Below are positions 54,508 to 63,912 of a stretch of 64,000 nt of DNA, in pieces (position 1 is the first letter of the stretch; each line of letters starts with the position of its first letter). The stretch comes from Iodobacter violaceini. Its GTDB lineage: Bacteria; Pseudomonadota; Gammaproteobacteria; Burkholderiales; Chitinibacteraceae. The notes under the pieces were generated by a model. That model was not told the DNA's origin. It saw only the letters and a program-made list of their open reading frames with translations, and did no database searches. Both the position numbers and the translations under genes were made by a program. Where the stretch lies: contig NZ_JAAOLX010000004.1 in NCBI RefSeq assembly GCF_011601265.1, positions 124,001-188,000 on the forward strand, written 5' to 3'.

Positions 54508-55914
54508 TCACTGCTTAGCCACCCTGCGGTGCACAAAGCGCAAGATTTCATCCAGCACCGGCAAGCCTGCCGTTGCCTGCGGATGGTTAATCATCGCCAC
54601 CACTACTGATGTCTGCCCGTTGGTATCGCGCACATAGCCCGCAGCGGCGCGCACATCCCGCAAAGTGCCGGTTTTGATATGCGCTTCGCCCGCCATACTG
54701 CCCAGGCGTTTTTTCATCGTGCCATCAAGCGCTACCAGCGGCAAAGAGGAGATAAATTCTGCGGCATAGGGGTTTTGCCAGGCATCAACCAACAACTCGG
54801 CCAGATGCCGCGCACTAATTTGCTCTTGCCTGGATAAGCCCGAGCCGTTTTCCATTTTTAGCTCATCAAAATTTTTGCCCCGGCCGTTCAGCCAGCGCTG
54901 CACAGCTGCAAAAGATTTTGCTGGCGAATCTTTGCCCACCTCAGCTGAGCCAAGGCTAAGGTACAGCTGGCGCGCCATGGTGTTATTACTGAATTTATTA
55001 ATATCGCGAATCACATTCGCCAGATCAGGCGAGCGGGCCGTCAGCAAAACCTGCGCCTCAGCAGGCACCACACCCGCGCGATTCACCCCTGTAATCACCC
55101 CGCCCAGCTCAGCCCACAGGCTGCGAAACAAGCTGGCGGTGTAGCTGGGATGATCCAGCAGCGCCAGATAACGCTCGCTCGTGCAGCCCGCTGGCATACT
55201 GCCACTCAGCACGATTCTGGCGCTGCTGCCCTGATTATTAACAGCCAGCTGGAGCTTATTTTTAACCGCATCGCAAGACGCAGCGGGGCTGCTGCTCAGG
55301 CGATTATCAATCAGCACAGTGGCTAAATTGGGCTCCAGCGATGTCACCACGCCGCCCGCCTCGGCCCTGAGTGTTAAACGCAGGCTTTTAAAATTGCTCA
55401 GCAGGCTGTCCGGGGAAACCAAAAAAGGCCGGTAAGGCTCATCGCCATCGTCGTCATAGGAGGTGTTTTCGTCGCTTACGCTGAAGAAACTGCGATCAAG
55501 CACTAAATCGCCCCGAATCTCTTTAACGCCTGCCGCTTTTAAATCGCGCAGCATCAGCCAGAATCGCTCCAGATTCAGTTTTGGATCCCCATAGCCCTTA
55601 ATGTAAAGATCACCATTTAAAATGCCATTCACGGGTTTAACCGTGGACGAGATTTCAGTCGTCCACTGATAAGCCGGGCCTAAAAGCGACAGACCGGCGT
55701 AGGTGGTCACCAGCTTCATGGTGGATGCTGGGCTGCTGGGCTTGTCTTCCTGAAAATAGAGTGCAGGCAAAGACGATTGCAGCGGTACAATCGCCAGGCT
55801 CAGTGAATCACCGGGTAGTTTTACGGCCTTTAAAGCGCTTAAAATTTCAGCGGGCAGCCCGGCAGCGTGAGCGTTGCCCCATGCAAGGGCACAAACTAAT
55901 AACAATTTTTTCAA
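54508..55914 (-). CDS. dacB: D-alanyl-D-alanine carboxypeptidase/endopeptidase (PBP4)
   Basis: The 468-residue product has a signal peptide (KKLLLVCALAWGNAHAAG). The penicillin-binding motifs are STMK (Ser64/Lys67), SNN and HIKTGTL. The large insertion domain fits class C PBP4, which trims and cleaves peptidoglycan cross-links in the periplasm. The start is TTG at 55914, with a GAGTG upstream, giving a normal signal peptide; longer frames begin inside the preceding gene. It starts 4 nt after the stop of the small Cys-rich gene and is likely cotranscribed. Confidence 0.9.
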   Translation of the reverse strand: MKKLLLVCALAWGNAHAAGLPAEILSALKAVKLPGDSLSLAIVPLQSSLPALYFQEDKPSSPASTMKLVTTYAGLSLLGPAYQWTTEISSTVKPVNGILNGDLYIKGYGDPKLNLERFWLMLRDLKAAGVKEIRGDLVLDRSFFSVSDENTSYDDDGDEPYRPFLVSPDSLLSNFKSLRLTLRAEAGGVVTSLEPNLATVLIDNRLSSSPAASCDAVKNKLQLAVNNQGSSARIVLSGSMPAGCTSERYLALLDHPSYTASLFRSLWAELGGVITGVNRAGVVPAEAQVLLTARSPDLANVIRDINKFSNNTMARQLYLSLGSAEVGKDSPAKSFAAVQRWLNGRGKNFDELKMENGSGLSRQEQISARHLAELLVDAWQNPYAAEFISSLPLVALDGTMKKRLGSMAGEAHIKTGTLRDVRAAAGYVRDTNGQTSVVVAMINHPQATAGLPVLDEILRFVHRRVAKQ

Positions 55915-55918
55915 AATT

Positions 55919-56131
55919 TCACTCTTTGTGAGCAGCCTGACGCGCCTGCCAGGCGGCATAATCCGCAAGGTACTGAGCGCGTAAAACATAATAAATATCA
56001 AAGACACAGCTATCACCACAGCCGCTTCCGCAGCAGGATTCAAACTCTGGCTCTATCGGAGCGGTTGGCGCGGGATCATCTTCGGGAAAGGTAAGCTGAT
56101 TATCAAGTGGCAGCATCATGGTAGAATTCAT
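55919..56131 (-). CDS. Oxidoreductase-like domain protein
   Basis: The 70-residue acidic product contains the CCGSGCGDSCVFDIYY core of the oxidoreductase-like protein N-terminal domain, with four Cys. No clear ribosome binding site precedes the ATG at 56131 or the in-frame ATGs at 56119/56116. It diverges from dnaX with only 2 nt between the start codons. It is followed by dacB 4 nt downstream. Confidence 0.75.
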   Translation of the reverse strand: MNSTMMLPLDNQLTFPEDDPAPTAPIEPEFESCCGSGCGDSCVFDIYYVLRAQYLADYAAWQARQAAHKE

Positions 56132-56133
56132 CT

Positions 56134-57837
56134 ATGGCTTATCAAGTACTGGCACGCAAATGGCGGCCCAAATCATTCGCCCAACTCGTTGGGCAAGAAC
56201 ATGTGATCAAAGCGCTGGCAAATGCCTTCGCAAATGATCGTTTACACCACGCCTATCTGCTGACCGGCACACGCGGTGTGGGTAAAACCACCATCGCGCG
56301 GATTATGGCAAAAGCGCTGAACTGCGAAACCGGCGTCACCGCCACACCATGTGGCGTGTGCCCGGCGTGTACGCAGATTGACGCGGGGCGCTTTGTTGAT
56401 CTTTTAGAGATCGACGCGGCATCCAACACCGGCATCGATAATATTCGCGAAGTGCTGGATAACGCGCAGTATTCGCCCACCGCCGGCCGGTTCAAAGTGT
56501 ACATCATCGACGAAGTACACATGCTGTCAAAAAGTGCGTTTAACGCCATGCTTAAAACGCTGGAAGAGCCACCTGCCCACGTTAAATTTATTTTAGCCAC
56601 TACCGATCCGCAGAAAGTGCCAATTACGGTGCTCAGCCGCTGCCTGCAGTTTTCTTTACGCCAAATGACGCCGCAGCAAGTCTCCGGCCATTTAACGCAG
56701 GTATTGCAAGCCGAAGAAATCAATTTTGAGCAAAGCGCACTCAATATCCTTGGCCATGCAGCCAATGGCTCGATGCGCGACGCGCTCAGCCTGTTGGATC
56801 AGGCCATTGCTTATGGCGGCGGCGATGTGGGCGAGCTGGCCGTACGCGCCATGCTGGGCGCGGTGGATCAAAGCTATTTATTTGATATTCTGCAGGCGCT
56901 GATTGCAGGCGATGGCAACGCCGTATTAGCCACAGCGGATGCCATTGCGGGCCGTGGTTTATCTTACGAATCGGCCCTGCACGAGCTGGCGCACTTACTG
57001 CACCAGGTAGCAGTGGCACAAGCCGTACCGAAAGCCCTGGCCGACGATTTGCCGCAGCGGGAGCAAATTGCCGGGCTGGCGCAGGCCATGAGCCCGGAAG
57101 ATACCCAGCTTTATTATCAAATTGCCCTGCACGGCCGCCGCGATTTACCGCTGGCTCCAGATGAATACGCAGGCTTTAGCATGACGCTGCTGCGCATGCT
57201 GGCCTTTTCTCCTGCAGAAGCAAGCCAAATTAATCTGCCATCACAAGCGGCTAGTCCAGTCGCAACGGCAGCTCCGGCAATTCAAGCCGTACCTCATACC
57301 CCTGCGCCCACTCCGCCGGTACAGCAACAAGCCGCACCGCGCCCGCCAATCAGCGATGAGCCCGCTCATTACGATGCGCCGCCATGGCACGAGGAAGAGC
57401 GTGCTGCACCGCCAGCACAGGCCCACGCCTCTATTGCAGCGCCCGTCACAAAAGGCCCGTTTAACGGCGACTGGCGCGCGCTGATTCTGCAGCTCAAGCT
57501 GGGCGCTGCAGGCATGCTGGCGCAAAACGCAGAATTACTGGGCTATACCGCGAACTCGATCGAGCTGTTAGTAGGCGAAGAACACACTGCTGTCGCCAGC
57601 CGCGCCTATCAGGAAAAGCTGCGCGAAGCACTCAGCAACCACTTTGGCCATGATATTTCGCTGACCATCACCCTTGGCTCGGCCAGCGGCGATACACCCG
57701 CAGCCATCGCCTTAAGAGAAAAACTGGCCCGCCTTGCCGATGCAACGCAATCGATTCAAAACGATCCTTTTGTACAATCCGTGGTGCGTGATTTTGGTGC
57801 CACGGTAATCCCTGATTCAATCAAACCACTCAGTTAA
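56134..57837 (+). CDS. dnaX: DNA polymerase III subunits gamma/tau
   Basis: The 567-residue product loads the beta clamp and holds the replisome together. The start MAYQVLARKWRPKSF is the standard N-terminus. Walker A is GTRGVGKTT (45-53), zinc ligands are Cys64, Cys73, Cys76 and Cys79, and the central domain contains SRCLQF. A Pro/Ala-rich linker and a C-terminal tau region follow. No clear A6G frameshift site for making gamma was seen. It starts 16 nt before ybaB and 2 nt from a divergent gene. Confidence 0.95.
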   Translation: MAYQVLARKWRPKSFAQLVGQEHVIKALANAFANDRLHHAYLLTGTRGVGKTTIARIMAKALNCETGVTATPCGVCPACTQIDAGRFVDLLEIDAASNTGIDNIREVLDNAQYSPTAGRFKVYIIDEVHMLSKSAFNAMLKTLEEPPAHVKFILATTDPQKVPITVLSRCLQFSLRQMTPQQVSGHLTQVLQAEEINFEQSALNILGHAANGSMRDALSLLDQAIAYGGGDVGELAVRAMLGAVDQSYLFDILQALIAGDGNAVLATADAIAGRGLSYESALHELAHLLHQVAVAQAVPKALADDLPQREQIAGLAQAMSPEDTQLYYQIALHGRRDLPLAPDEYAGFSMTLLRMLAFSPAEASQINLPSQAASPVATAAPAIQAVPHTPAPTPPVQQQAAPRPPISDEPAHYDAPPWHEEERAAPPAQAHASIAAPVTKGPFNGDWRALILQLKLGAAGMLAQNAELLGYTANSIELLVGEEHTAVASRAYQEKLREALSNHFGHDISLTITLGSASGDTPAAIALREKLARLADATQSIQNDPFVQSVVRDFGATVIPDSIKPLS

Positions 57838-57852
57838 CCAAGGAGCAAGACA

Positions 57853-58182
57853 ATGTTTGGTAAAGCCGGCATGGGCAATCTGATGAAACAAGCCCAACAA
57901 ATGCAAGAAAACATGAAAAAAGCACAAGACGAACTGGCTACTGTAGAAGTAGAAGGCCAGGCGGGTGCAGGCATGGTCAAAGTCACCATGACATGTGCCA
58001 ATGTAGTAAAACGCGTCGCCATCGATGACAGCCTGATGACCGACGATAAAGACATGCTGGAAGACCTGATCGCAGCTGCATTTAACGATGCAGTACGTAA
58101 AGCGGCATCCACATCCGAAGCAAAAATGGCAGGCTTTACCGCGGGCATGCAATTGCCACCGGGTTTTAAAATGCCGTTTTAA
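57853..58182 (+). CDS. ybaB: YbaB/EbfC nucleoid-associated protein
   Basis: The 109-residue product binds DNA as a dimer. Family features are [19 protein letters not shown] near the N-terminus and [16 protein letters not shown] in the middle. The gene has an AAGGAGC ribosome binding site and follows dnaX directly, the usual dnaX-ybaB-recR order. Confidence 0.96.
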   Translation: MFGKAGMGNLMKQAQQMQENMKKAQDELATVEVEGQAGAGMVKVTMTCANVVKRVAIDDSLMTDDKDMLEDLIAAAFNDAVRKAASTSEAKMAGFTAGMQLPPGFKMPF

Positions 58183-58231
58183 TTAAGTTTGGTTTCGTAT
58201 GGCGGAGCACCCCTCCCCTGCGCAGCTATCC

Positions 58232-58256
58232 AAAAGGGGCAATCTGCCCCTTTTTT
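58232..58256 (+). terminator. Terminator between ybaB and recR
   Basis: AAAAGGGGCA-ATC-TGCCCCTTTT is a perfect hairpin followed by TTTTACG, 50 nt after ybaB and 16 nt before the recR start. It would attenuate read-through into recR. Confidence 0.85.
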
Positions 58257-58271
58257 ACGCCAGAGCGCCCC

Positions 58272-58868
58272 ATGTCTACACCACCATCCCTGCACGCACT
58301 GATCGCCGCACTGAAAACCCTGCCCGGCATCGGCCCAAAATCAGCGCAAAGAATGGCCTTTCATTTAATGCAGCGCGATCAGAAAGGCGCGGCCGATTTA
58401 GCCACCGCGCTCAATAATGCGCTGGGTAAGCTCAAGCATTGCAGCCTGTGCAATACCTTTGCCGAAGTGGATTTATGCGATGTATGCAGTGATGAAAAAC
58501 GCCAGCACAATCTGCTTTGCGTAGTAGAAATGCCCACCGATTTAATGATGCTTGAGCAAACACTGGCTTTTCACGGCCTGTACTTTGTGCTGATGGGCAG
58601 GCTCAGCCCGCTTGATGGCATTGGCCCCAACGATATTGCCCTGCAAAGACTGCTGGAGCGTGCCAGTGATGGCACGGTAGAAGAAGTCATTCTGGCCACC
58701 AACTTCACCACAGAAGGCGAAGCTACCGCCCACTATCTGGCCGAAATGCTGCGGGCACGCGGCCTGAAAGTCAGCCGGATAGCCCGTGGTATGCCGGTAG
58801 GCGGCGAGCTGGAGCACGTTGACGCAGGCACACTGGCACAAGCCATGCTTGAGCGGCGCAGCGTTTAA
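58272..58868 (+). CDS. recR: Recombination mediator RecR
   Basis: The 198-residue product has an N-terminal helix-hairpin-helix ([12 protein letters not shown]), a zinc finger with Cys57, Cys60, Cys69 and Cys72, and a Toprim domain with [10 protein letters not shown]. It acts with RecF/RecO in gap repair. It lies downstream of ybaB after a terminator hairpin, so it may have its own promoter. Confidence 0.96.
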   Translation: MSTPPSLHALIAALKTLPGIGPKSAQRMAFHLMQRDQKGAADLATALNNALGKLKHCSLCNTFAEVDLCDVCSDEKRQHNLLCVVEMPTDLMMLEQTLAFHGLYFVLMGRLSPLDGIGPNDIALQRLLERASDGTVEEVILATNFTTEGEATAHYLAEMLRARGLKVSRIARGMPVGGELEHVDAGTLAQAMLERRSV

Positions 58869-59079
58869 CAGGCTTGCCAGACACACGAATATTCAGGCAG
58901 GAGAAGAAGACACTGAGGGCTAAAAAAACAAAGCGAGAAACTTGAACCACAGGGTAAAACGCAGGCAGAGCAAAACCATCAGATCATTTGTTTCCTAAGT
59001 AAAGTGCAGTGCTTCCGGGCTTAAGATTCAACGGGCCAGGCACTTGAAACCGTAAAGCATTACCTGCATGCAGGCATGC

Positions 59080-59415
59080 CTAATGCGCCGACATCTTAGA
59101 AAAAAGCTGCAATACCACCACCCCGCTTACAATCAGGCTCAGGCCAATGATGGCTGGCCAGTCTGGCTTTTGCCCGTAAAGCAGCATGGCGACCACCGTC
59201 ACCAGCACAATCCCCATTCCCGACCAAATCGCATAAGCCATGCCAACAGGTACACTTTTCAACACCAAAGACAGCATCCAGAACGCCACGCCATAGCCAG
59301 CAACCACAACCATACTGGGCAGCAGCCGGCTGAATCCCTCAGTCGCTTTTAATGCAGAAGTTGCAACTACTTCCGCCACAATGGCAACCGCCAATAAAAT
59401 ATACGCATTCATCAA
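59080..59415 (-). CDS. Small multidrug resistance (SMR) exporter
   Basis: The 111-residue product has four membrane helices. The first contains the essential Glu in [12 protein letters not shown] and the second and third carry [14 protein letters not shown], typical of EmrE/Gdx proteins. It exports cationic compounds or guanidinium by proton exchange; the subtype cannot be fixed here. It is a single-gene unit between recR and the ABC transporter genes. Confidence 0.92.
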   Translation of the reverse strand: MMNAYILLAVAIVAEVVATSALKATEGFSRLLPSMVVVAGYGVAFWMLSLVLKSVPVGMAYAIWSGMGIVLVTVVAMLLYGQKPDWPAIIGLSLIVSGVVVLQLFSKMSAH

Positions 59416-59435
59416 TCAGTAACCTGCATAAACAA

Positions 59436-59460
59436 GCCCGCCATCTTACGATATGCGGGC
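59436..59460 (-). terminator. Terminator candidate after the sugar ABC operon
   Basis: GCCCGC and GCGGGC form a short stem. On the minus strand it is followed by TTGTTTATG, about 40 nt after the ATPase stop. The stem is only 6 bp. Confidence 0.5.
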
Positions 59461-59500
59461 CGATGGACACGGATAAATAATGACAAGTCCGGCAAAAAAA

Positions 59501-60592
59501 TCACTCAATTCTTAAAGTGCTTTCCGGATCAAACATCACTGCCTTAGTCATATCGAGGGATAGGCGCAACGTTTCCCCCGGCCCTTTCACCGCCCTTGGG
59601 TGAACCCGCGCCACAACGGGGGTATGGTTTATTTCCGTGAAAATCATGGTATCCGGGCCTGTAGGCTCTGTGAGCAGCACAAGACAGCCCAAACCACCGG
59701 TTTCAGAATCCGCGACATCCAGCTGCTCTGGCCGGATACCCAGTAAAACTTTCTGCCCCAGCCGCTGGGTAAGTTGCGTACTTTGTTTCACAGCTAAAAA
59801 CTGGATATCCCCTTCTGATTGCAAGCTCACCCCAACGCTGCCATTTTGCTCAGCCAAATGGCAGGGAATAAAATTCATTGAAGGCGAGCCAATAAAGCCC
59901 GCCACAAATAAATTAGCAGGTTTTTCATAAATATCCTGCGGGCTGCCAAACTGCTGAATAATCCCGTCTTTCATTACGGCTATTTTGTCCCCCAGCGTCA
60001 TCGCCTCAATTTGATCGTGGGTCACATAAACAATGGTGGTTTTTAAGCGCTGATGCAGCTGCTTTATTTCAGTACGCATTTCCACGCGCAATTTGGCATC
60101 TAAATTAGACAGCGGCTCATCAAATAAAAATAAAGTAGGGTTTCTGGCTAAAGCCCGCCCCATGGCCACCCGCTGCCGCTGCCCGCCGGATAATTCAGCA
60201 GGCTTTCGATTTAAGAGTGGCGTAATTTGCAGCATTTTAGAAACGCGCTCAATAATATCTTCCTGCTCTTTTTTTGGTACGCCACGCGTTTCCAAACCAA
60301 AAGCAATATTTTGCCGCACGCTCATGGTGGGATAAAGCGCATAGCTTTGAAACACCATGGCAATATCCCGGTCTTTAGGCGGCACATCATTCACCTTGCG
60401 CCCGCCGATATAAATCTCACCGCTGCTTGGTGCATCAAGACCAGCAATAATATTCATTAAAGTGGATTTACCACAGCCTGATGGCCCCACCAGAATCAGA
60501 AACTCACCAGATTCAATTGCAATATCAATGCCTTTCAGAATATCTGTATCGCCAAAACTTTTGATGATATTTTTAATGGCCAGCGCACCCAT
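59501..60592 (-). CDS. Sugar ABC transporter ATPase (MsmX/UgpC-like)
   Basis: The 363-residue product has Walker A GPSGCGKST, signature LSGGQRQR and Walker B FLFDEPLSNLDA. A C-terminal TOBE domain has GIRPEQL. It matches the ATPases of carbohydrate-uptake family 1. The ATG follows an AAGGAA ribosome binding site. It is the last gene of the operon and serves the permeases directly upstream. Confidence 0.95.
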   Translation of the reverse strand: MGALAIKNIIKSFGDTDILKGIDIAIESGEFLILVGPSGCGKSTLMNIIAGLDAPSSGEIYIGGRKVNDVPPKDRDIAMVFQSYALYPTMSVRQNIAFGLETRGVPKKEQEDIIERVSKMLQITPLLNRKPAELSGGQRQRVAMGRALARNPTLFLFDEPLSNLDAKLRVEMRTEIKQLHQRLKTTIVYVTHDQIEAMTLGDKIAVMKDGIIQQFGSPQDIYEKPANLFVAGFIGSPSMNFIPCHLAEQNGSVGVSLQSEGDIQFLAVKQSTQLTQRLGQKVLLGIRPEQLDVADSETGGLGCLVLLTEPTGPDTMIFTEINHTPVVARVHPRAVKGPGETLRLSLDMTKAVMFDPESTLRIE

Positions 60593-60638
60593 TGTTTATT
60601 CCTTGTATAAAGCCAGTATGAATTTATGCAGGATTTAT

Positions 60639-61490
60639 TTAACCTTTCACCGCGCCTGCTGTTAAACCACGCACAAAATATTTACCCGCAAAAACATAGA
60701 CCAGAATAGTAGGCAAGGCGGCAATGATGGCGGCGGCCATATCAACGTTGTATTCTTTAACGGATGTGGAAGTATTGGCCAGGTTATTTAAACCCACGGT
60801 AATGGGCTGGCTGTCCCCGGCAGAAAACACCACGCCAAATAAGAAATCATTCCAGATATTGGTAAATTGCCAGATGAGCGTCACCATAATAATGGGGGTA
60901 GACATGGGCAAAATAATCTTTAAAAAGATACGCCAGAATCCTGCACCATCCAGCCTTGCCGCTTTAATCAGCTCATCCGGAATACCCACGTAATAATTCC
61001 TAAAAAATAAAGTGGTGGATGCTAAGCCGCAAACGACGTGAACAAACACAAGGCCAGTGGTTGAGCTGGCAATCCCCAGCCAGCCCAAGGTTTGCGCCAT
61101 GGGCAAGAGCAATACTTGGAATGGCATAAAAACGCCAAATAAAATCATGGCAAAAACAATTTCAGAGCCTTTAAAGCGCCATTTAGCTAATACATAGCCA
61201 TTAATCGCGCCGAGCGTGGTAGAGATTAATACACCCGGAATCACCATACGAACCGAATTAAAAAAATAGGCAGATAAGCCATGGCATTCCACGCCTGTAC
61301 AGGCCGATGACCATGCTTTAGCCCACGCGACAAATGAAATTGAGCCGGGAAAGGAAAGTAAATTACCACTTCTGATTTCATCCAGGCCTTTAACAGAAGT
61401 AATAAACATCACATACAGCGGCAATAAATAATAAACAGCAGCAAGACACAGCAGGGTATAAAGCAAACCCCGGCCCATTTTATTCGCCAT
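60639..61490 (-). CDS. Sugar ABC transporter permease (MalG type)
   Basis: The 283-residue membrane protein has six helices and an EAA-type loop (IKAARLDGAGFWRIFLKIIL). It pairs with the permease whose gene overlaps it by 11 nt. The C-terminus VRGLTAGAVKG is the usual MalG-type end. Together they form the channel of a glucose/mannose-type importer. Confidence 0.93.
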   Translation of the reverse strand: MANKMGRGLLYTLLCLAAVYYLLPLYVMFITSVKGLDEIRSGNLLSFPGSISFVAWAKAWSSACTGVECHGLSAYFFNSVRMVIPGVLISTTLGAINGYVLAKWRFKGSEIVFAMILFGVFMPFQVLLLPMAQTLGWLGIASSTTGLVFVHVVCGLASTTLFFRNYYVGIPDELIKAARLDGAGFWRIFLKIILPMSTPIIMVTLIWQFTNIWNDFLFGVVFSAGDSQPITVGLNNLANTSTSVKEYNVDMAAAIIAALPTILVYVFAGKYFVRGLTAGAVKG

Positions 61491-62382
61491 TTTTTTTGCC
61501 CCTTAATTCTGAATAAAGATAAGGCACAACCAGCGCCGCAACAGTTGCCAGCATCATCATTGAGCTGGCCGCCCCCACGCCCATTTGCCCGCGAGTAAAC
61601 GCCATTGCATACATAAAGGTGGCTGGCACATCGGAAGAGAAGCCCGGCCCGCCGCCTGTTAAGGCCATCACCAGATCAAAGCTTTTAATGGCAATATGCG
61701 ACAAAATCATCAGGGTAGAAAAAAACACCGGCCTTAAAGCAGGCAGAATAATTTTCCAATAGATACGGGGTAAAGAAGCACCATCAATTTGCGCGGCTTT
61801 TAATATGGAATCATCCACACCACGCAAACCAGCCAGAAACAAGGCCATTACAAACCCTGATGACTGCCATACCCCTGCAATCACCACGGTATAAATCGAC
61901 ATATCAGAATTAACCAGCCAGTCAAACGTAAACTGAGTAAAACCCCAGTCATGCATCAGCTTTTCTAAGCCTAATCCCGGGTTTAACATCCATTTCCAGG
62001 CTGTGCCTGTCACTACAAAAGAGAGAGCCATCGGATAGAGATAAATCGTGCGTAATACGCCCTCGCCTCGAATTTTTTGATCTAAAAAAATAGCCAGCCC
62101 AATACCTATGGCCATTCCGCTGCCAATAAATAAGCCTGCAAATATAAATAAATTTTTTACCGCAACCCACCAGCGCTCATTCTCAAACAGCACCTGATAC
62201 TGAGCCAAACCAGCCCATTCTAAATTGGGCATTAATCTTGAAACAGTAAATGACAAATAGCCATTCCAAAGAATAAAACCATAAAGAAAAATCAAAGTTA
62301 AAAGAAAAGAAGGAGCAAGTACGAGGCGCGGCAGCCAGCGCTCCGCGAAACCATAGTGTGCTTCCTGAGCGGATACAGACAT
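61480..62382 (-). CDS. Sugar ABC transporter permease (MalF type)
   Basis: The 300-residue membrane protein has six helices and an EAA-type loop (LKAAQIDGASLPRIYWKIIL). It lacks the large periplasmic loop of true MalF. Its stop overlaps the next permease start by 11 nt, so translation is coupled. It is encoded after the binding-protein gene. Confidence 0.93.
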   Translation of the reverse strand: MSVSAQEAHYGFAERWLPRLVLAPSFLLTLIFLYGFILWNGYLSFTVSRLMPNLEWAGLAQYQVLFENERWWVAVKNLFIFAGLFIGSGMAIGIGLAIFLDQKIRGEGVLRTIYLYPMALSFVVTGTAWKWMLNPGLGLEKLMHDWGFTQFTFDWLVNSDMSIYTVVIAGVWQSSGFVMALFLAGLRGVDDSILKAAQIDGASLPRIYWKIILPALRPVFFSTLMILSHIAIKSFDLVMALTGGGPGFSSDVPATFMYAMAFTRGQMGVGAASSMMMLATVAALVVPYLYSELRGKKNGE

Positions 62383-62492
62383 TGTTTTCTCCAGAACTGG
62401 CTATCCGGCACGCGGGAAAGACAAATTTGTAAGTAAGATAAGGGCAAAACAGGGGGCAGCCCTGCGGCTGCCAGCCCCGTTTATCACAGCAT

Positions 62493-63737
62493 TTATTTCA
62501 CTTTTGCTGCCGCAGCCAATTTAACGCTCGCTTGCTGAGCCGTCATGGCGTCATCATTCCAAAATTGCGAAATCACATCGGCTACTGCGCCTTGAGTCGC
62601 TGAATGCATGGCCATGCCATGAGCCCAGGAAGGCAGTAACGATCCTTTGGCAGAGGTGGCTTTAAAATCTTCGGCGGATTTTTTGCCACAATCATCAAAC
62701 TTACTCATATCCAGGCCCTGCCGGACAGGAATTGAGCCTTTATTCAGATTAAAGATTTCCTGAAACTCCGGGCTCATTAAAGTAACGGCTAAATCTTTCT
62801 GCCCTTTTTCAGCGTCTTTATTGGGCAGTTTAAACATGGCAAAGCTATCGATATTAAAGGTGTAAGCCGCCGCAGTACCTGGCGCTGCCACACAGAGAAA
62901 ATCTTTACCCGGCACTTTGCCCGCAGCGAGAAATTCACCCTTGGCCCAATCCCCCATAATTTGCATGGCGGCTTTGCCATTAATGACCATAGACGTGGCT
63001 AAATTCCACTCCCGCCCCGGGGCATTTTTATCGGTATAAGGTTTTAGTTTTTTATAGGTAGTCAGCGCGTTAATCATACTGGCGCTTTTTAAAGTGGCAG
63101 GGTCGAGCTGAATAAACGCTTTTTTGTAAAAATCACTGCCGCCAACACCTAAGGCGACCGCTTCAAATACCGTAGCATCCTGCCAGGGCTGGCCGCCATA
63201 GGCAAGCGGCTGAATACCGGCTTTTTGCAAGGCATCCGCAGTTTTAAAAAACTCATCCCAGGTTGTTGGCACTCTGGCATTTGCTTTTTTAAGTAACTCC
63301 GGATTAACCCACAGCCAATTAACACGATGCACATTAACCGGGGCGGCTACATAACTGCCTTTGTATTTCATTGCGCTGGCCACCACAGGCGGCAGTAATT
63401 TATCCCAGCCTTCTTTTTTTGCCACATCGTCTAAAGAGGCTAAAACACCTTCATTTCCCCATTCCTGAATGGATGGCCCTTTAATTTGGGCTGCTGCTGG
63501 CGGCTGGCCTGATACGACGCGTGTTTTAAGCGCAGTCATTGCGTTATCGCCAGCCCCGCCTGCCACGGCAAAATCTTTCCATTTATGGCCTTTGGCTTCC
63601 AGCATTTTTTTAAGTTCTACAGCCGCTTTTGCCTCACCACCGGAAGTCCACCAGTGCAATACTTCAACATCCGCGGCATGCACGGAAAACGCAATTGAAA
63701 AGCTCGCCGCCAACAAACTCACCTTCAGTTTCTGCAT
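62493..63737 (-). CDS. Periplasmic sugar-binding protein, glucose/mannose type
   Basis: The 414-residue product has a signal peptide (about 1-21, SVHA). The mature start is DVEVLHWWTSGGEAKA, and KGPSIQEWGNEGVL follows, as in glucose-binding proteins of the GtsA type. The start at 63737 has an AAGGAA site; a 10-codon longer frame is rejected. It is the first gene of the operon and is followed by two permeases and an ATPase. Confidence 0.92.
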   Translation of the reverse strand: MQKLKVSLLAASFSIAFSVHAADVEVLHWWTSGGEAKAAVELKKMLEAKGHKWKDFAVAGGAGDNAMTALKTRVVSGQPPAAAQIKGPSIQEWGNEGVLASLDDVAKKEGWDKLLPPVVASAMKYKGSYVAAPVNVHRVNWLWVNPELLKKANARVPTTWDEFFKTADALQKAGIQPLAYGGQPWQDATVFEAVALGVGGSDFYKKAFIQLDPATLKSASMINALTTYKKLKPYTDKNAPGREWNLATSMVINGKAAMQIMGDWAKGEFLAAGKVPGKDFLCVAAPGTAAAYTFNIDSFAMFKLPNKDAEKGQKDLAVTLMSPEFQEIFNLNKGSIPVRQGLDMSKFDDCGKKSAEDFKATSAKGSLLPSWAHGMAMHSATQGAVADVISQFWNDDAMTAQQASVKLAAAAKVK

Positions 63738-63848
63738 TATCGTATTCCTTATGTTGGGTACGCACATTGCTGACTATGTGTGCTCCAATTACTGTAGATG
63801 GGCAATATAGTCATTTAAATGAGGCGAAACACGATTGGGCGATAACCT

Positions 63849-63864
63849 TAAGGCAAATGCCTTA
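63849..63864. promoter_or_regulatory. Inverted repeat upstream of the sugar ABC operon
   Basis: TAAGGCA-AA-TGCCTTA is a perfect 7-2-7 inverted repeat, 112 bp before the binding-protein start and near the 3' end of the LuxR-type gene. It could be an operator or a weak terminator. Confidence 0.45.
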
Positions 63865-63912
63865 TTAAACCCAAACCAACACAGGAATAGCGTTTTATTA
63901 TAAATACAGAAA

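Noticed and set aside
56134-57837. Programmed frameshift site in dnaX
   Set aside because: No A6G-type slippery run followed by a hairpin was seen in the gene.
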